A DNA stretch of 64,000 nucleotides, taken from contig NZ_JBBPCC010000024.1 of NCBI RefSeq assembly GCF_038070315.1, positions 1 to 64,000 on the forward strand, given 5' to 3'. Below are positions 61,453-64,000 of the stretch, in pieces (within the stretch, counting starts at the first letter, position 1; each line of letters starts with the position of its first letter). A program made the translations under genes and the position numbers. The notes beneath the pieces were generated by a model. That model did not search any database, had not been told where the DNA came from, and was given only the letters and a program-made list of their open reading frames with translations. The DNA is from Paenibacillus_G filicis (GTDB taxonomy: Bacteria; Bacillota; Bacilli; Paenibacillales; NBRC-103111).

Positions 61453-62955
61453 CTATGAGATGGTAAGGCTTCCGTTCTGTTTGCGGGTCAGCCGCTGCAC
61501 AAGGAGAGCGATCAGACCTGCAGCCACGAGCAGCAGCTGCGGCAGCGTGCTGACCCACGACGGGTACAGACTGATAGAGAGAAGCTCGGGCAGGTAATCC
61601 TGCATCGTAGTCGGCAGTAGCCCGGCCATCTGCAGGCTGTGAATGCCCGACCCCATGAATTTAAAGCAAAGATAAAACACAATGACGCTGGACACCGTAA
61701 ATACCGGCCGGACCGGCAGCCGTGTCCCTGCCTTGATCACAACGAACGCACAGGCCGCCAGCACGCCGAAGCCTGCCGTAATCCCGGCCGCCAGCTCGCC
61801 TCCGGACATTTTCCCAGCCATGCCGATCAGGAAAATAACGGTTTCGAGTCCTTCACGTACGATCGCGAATAACGCCAGCAGCGCGAGACTAGCCATCCTT
61901 CCTCCGGAGATCGCCTGCGAGCTCTTGGCTGACAAGTATTGATTCCACCGCTTGACATCCGAGTTCCGGTGCAGCCAGTAGCTGACATAGAGCAGCAGGA
62001 CACTCGCCAGCACGCCCGTCCACCCATTGATCAGCGCATTGTTGCGGCCGAAGGCCCCTGATGACAGCAGGAAGGCTACCGCAAAGCCGGCCCCGATGCA
62101 GAGGATCACGCCGGCGGCGGACCCGCCGATCACCCAGCGCCGGGCGGCCGCCGAGCCTGCCTTATTCGCATACATCAGCAGCGCACCGACGACGAGGAGC
62201 CCCTCCATCCCTTCCCGGACCGGAATTAGCGCCGCATCCCACCACGAGTACGAGGCGCCAGTGAGCGGCGTCAGCGCTTCGATCATCCGGTCGACAATTG
62301 CCTTGGCCTGCGGGCGTTTGTCCTCACTGTTCAGGTAAGCATCCAACAGCACAAGGTCGCGCTCGGACGCATTGTAAACCGTCTGCGACCTGCTCACGAT
62401 ATCTCCCTCGACCGACAGCCACTGCTGCTGGAGATGCTTCACTTGAGCACTAGCCTCCGTCCACTGCTCGCGTCCGATGAGATCTCCAGCCGCTCTCAGC
62501 TTCAGGATATAAGCATCCAGTGTCATCCGGGTTTTCCCTTCATTGTCCGCGTATGCACCGTCACGGTAATTCAGCAAGGAGAAATGAAGGGTCGCAGCCA
62601 GCTCCTGCGCCTTGCCCGCATCCTTGTTCAGCAGGGCCAGCGACAGTCCGGCCACCTCGTTATCGATCTCGAGCGCCAGCTGCAGCGAGTCCTGCTTGAC
62701 GGCCGCTTTGCTCGAGCTCCACCATTTCTTGACCGCCCCGAAAGCTTGCGCCGACCGCTCCAGGTCCCCGGTCTCGAGGTAGGCCTTCAGCGCTTCCGCT
62801 TGCGCAACGACGGAACTCAGATTCTCCCCATTAGCTGGCTCGCCGGCAGCTGCCTGCAGCGACGAAGAAGCCGAAAAAAAAAGGCTTCCCGCCAGTAAAA
62901 ACACACAAACTGCCCCAATCAACAAACGGCGAATCGGCCAGCTTGTGTCTGACAT
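61453..62955 (-). CDS. efeU: High-affinity iron permease EfeU (FTR1 family)
   Basis: The 500-residue protein has an N-terminal signal and extracellular helical domain (about 30-230). A seven-TM permease follows with two REGxE-type motifs, PVREGMEGLLVVGAL and IVREGLETVIFLIG, in which Glu residues bind iron. FTR1 proteins need ferrous oxidation, supplied here by EfeB. ATG 62955 has AAGGAGATGAGCC upstream. It is the first gene of the operon and lies 43 bases downstream of a Fur-box-like site. Confidence 0.95.
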   Translation of the reverse strand: MSDTSWPIRRLLIGAVCVFLLAGSLFFSASSSLQAAAGEPANGENLSSVVAQAEALKAYLETGDLERSAQAFGAVKKWWSSSKAAVKQDSLQLALEIDNEVAGLSLALLNKDAGKAQELAATLHFSLLNYRDGAYADNEGKTRMTLDAYILKLRAAGDLIGREQWTEASAQVKHLQQQWLSVEGDIVSRSQTVYNASERDLVLLDAYLNSEDKRPQAKAIVDRMIEALTPLTGASYSWWDAALIPVREGMEGLLVVGALLMYANKAGSAAARRWVIGGSAAGVILCIGAGFAVAFLLSSGAFGRNNALINGWTGVLASVLLLYVSYWLHRNSDVKRWNQYLSAKSSQAISGGRMASLALLALFAIVREGLETVIFLIGMAGKMSGGELAAGITAGFGVLAACAFVVIKAGTRLPVRPVFTVSSVIVFYLCFKFMGSGIHSLQMAGLLPTTMQDYLPELLSISLYPSWVSTLPQLLLVAAGLIALLVQRLTRKQNGSLTIS

Positions 62956-62997
62956 AGGCTCATCTCCTTATATGTAATCAGAATTTAAAACATTAAT

Positions 62998-63012
62998 TGA
63001 AAATGATTATCA
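62998..63012. promoter_or_regulatory. Fur-box-like operator of efeUOB
   Basis: TGAAAATGATTATCA matches the 7-1-7 Fur motif at all but one base. It lies 43 bases upstream of the efeU start codon; adjoining TTATTG extends the symmetry. Confidence 0.82.
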
Positions 63013-63240
63013 TTATTGTTAAATGAATTATAGGATCAGGCTGGATGGTTGTCAATGTAAAAATGGTGACAATTGCAGGCCTCATTTTCATACTGCATTC
63101 CGGCTGCCAGCACGATGAAAGGTAACGGCTGCAGGGCCCTCTCCGCGGTTACTTCTTCATGATATACTAGGCCTATGCGAGCATGCTTGACAGGCATCTA
63201 TCTGGGGAATCCATGCAGGAAGCATCTATAGGAGGTTTAT

Positions 63241-63632
63241 ATGAACATCGGCATTATCGGCGATTACAATCCGGCGTATCCGTCTCAACGAACTACGTGC
63301 GAAGCGCTCCTGCACGCGGCACGGCAAGCAGGGCTTCGCATCGGGATCGAATGGATATCATCCAGCAGCCTTCACGGGCGTTCGGCATCTATCAGCAGTC
63401 ACGTGTAACGGAAGCCTTCCGATGTAAGTATGGACTCAACCCTGAATATCAGCGGATGATTCACGAAGCCGGATTAAGAATAACGGGGGAAGATGCCCAC
63501 GCTCAGCCCAGAATCATCGAATTGCCGGAACATCCTTTCTATATGGGCACTCTCTTCGTGCCTCAGCTCAGCTCGACTCCGGAACATCCCCATGGTCTGG
63601 TGAATGCTTTCCTCGAATCGATGAGCAGCTAG
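63241..63632 (+). pseudogene. CTP-synthase-C-terminal-like amidotransferase gene with internal deletion and frameshift
   Basis: From ATG 63241, with GGAGG RBS 5 bases upstream, the frame reads GIIGDYNPAYPSQRTTCEAL and ends in EWISSSSL at a stop at 63406-63408. A second frame, reached by about position 63370, continues with SRAFGIYQ, CKYGLNPEYQ, RIIELPEHPF and TLFVPQLSSTPEHPHGLV to a stop at 63632. In related full-length proteins (CTP synthase C-terminal region-related, about 230 residues) these are the two ends. The missing part of roughly 105 residues carries PGSPY and GTCGGF. So the catalytic core is deleted and the joint is out of frame. Confidence 0.7.
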
Positions 63633-63655
63633 AGACCGGGGAACCCCTGAGAACT

Positions 63656-63686
63656 CCAAAAAGAGCTGCCCGGCCCAGGCAGCTCC
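63656..63686 (-). terminator. Terminator of the GNAT gene at the right edge
   Basis: GAGCTGCC pairs with GGCAGCTC; on the minus strand five T residues follow. Confidence 0.8.
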
Positions 63687-63728
63687 TCCACGTACATTCC
63701 CTATCTGCTGTTAACCCTCTGCGCAAGG

Positions 63729-64000
63729 CTACGCCTGCTGTCCCACCAAATGGCTGATTTCCGCGTGATCGGACCACTGCAGGCGGTAGCTCTTGACGAG
63801 CGTTTCCCCATTCATGATGTCCTTGTCGGATGCACGTTCAAATCCCAGCCGCTCATACAGCTTCACAGCCGATTCCATCATATCCGATGTGTGCAGATGA
63901 AGTGTCGTAGCCCCCAGCGCTACGGAACGCCGTACGCTCTCGCGGATGAGCTCCGTAGCAATGCCTCGGCCCCTGACATCGGGCGATACAGCCAGCAAGC
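63729..64000 (-). CDS. GNAT-family N-acetyltransferase (partial, N-terminus outside window)
   Basis: The last 90 residues of a GNAT domain run off the right edge. The acetyl-CoA loop VSPDVRGRGIATELIRES, LHLHTSDMMESAVKLYERLGF and a C-terminal extension KSYRLQWSDHAE are present. The real start lies beyond position 64000. Confidence 0.88.
   Translation of the reverse strand, partial: LLAVSPDVRGRGIATELIRESVRRSVALGATTLHLHTSDMMESAVKLYERLGFERASDKDIMNGETLVKSYRLQWSDHAEISHLVGQQA

Noticed and set aside
63183..63240. Start at 63183 for the right-edge amidotransferase gene
   Set aside because: That frame begins before the RBS and reads nonsense until about 63370; the RBS and family start are at 63241.

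Overview
The window looks like chromosomal DNA of a spore-forming, low-to-moderate-GC Gram-positive, most likely Paenibacillus or a close relative. The evidence is a GerA-type germinant receptor operon, a collagen-like exosporium-type protein with a Paenibacillus-style N-terminal domain, T-box-controlled glyQS and proS, SLH-domain surface protein, YesM/YesN two-component genes beside a LplB/LplC-type sugar ABC transporter, and many carbohydrate-utilisation genes. I cannot name the species. No rRNA, tRNA, CRISPR array or intact insertion sequence was seen.

Layout. 1-7 kb: the collagen-like protein gene (cut by the left edge), an HxlR regulator divergent from an AHL-lactonase-like gene, an SDR oxidoreductase, a DMT exporter divergent from a LysR regulator, and a decayed BNR-like gene. 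7-19.9 kb: glyQS with a T-box leader, a tandem GNAT enzyme, a small monooxygenase, an MFS exporter plus AraC regulator with a Fur-box-like site, a chemoreceptor, and proS with its own T-box leader. 19-24 kb: a lipoprotein, an SLH-anchored serine hydrolase, a small putative immunity protein and an MBL-fold hydrolase. 24.1-29.3 kb: a compact five-gene, translationally coupled cluster matching the uncharacterised STM4011-STM4015 set (two radical SAM enzymes, an alkaline-phosphatase-fold hydrolase, an ATP-grasp protein and a leucine-rich-repeat protein). This is the best candidate here for an undescribed system.

29.4-34.6 kb: membrane and regulatory genes, including an unusual multi-TM protein fused to a phosphate-binding-protein-like domain, and an SgrR-type regulator divergent from an EamA exporter. 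34.6-40.7 kb: a sugar operon (dehydrogenase, two TIM-barrel isomerases, AraC regulator, GH95 glycosidase). 40.8-42.3 kb: a small AT-rich insert (pentapeptide-repeat protein, GNAT). 42.4-53.0 kb: LacI regulator and divergent GH36 alpha-galactosidase, then sugar ABC permeases, binding protein and YesM/YesN sensor pair. 53.2-56.7 kb: gerA-type operon. 56.8-64 kb: cutC, an FMN reductase, a GNAT, the Fur-box-preceded efeUOB iron uptake operon, a pseudogene of a CTP-synthase-C-terminal-like amidotransferase, and a GNAT gene cut by the right edge.

Functional assignments rest on motifs and remembered family features read from the sequence; no database search was run. Start codons were moved where a ribosome binding site argues for a different start, and this is stated in each entry.
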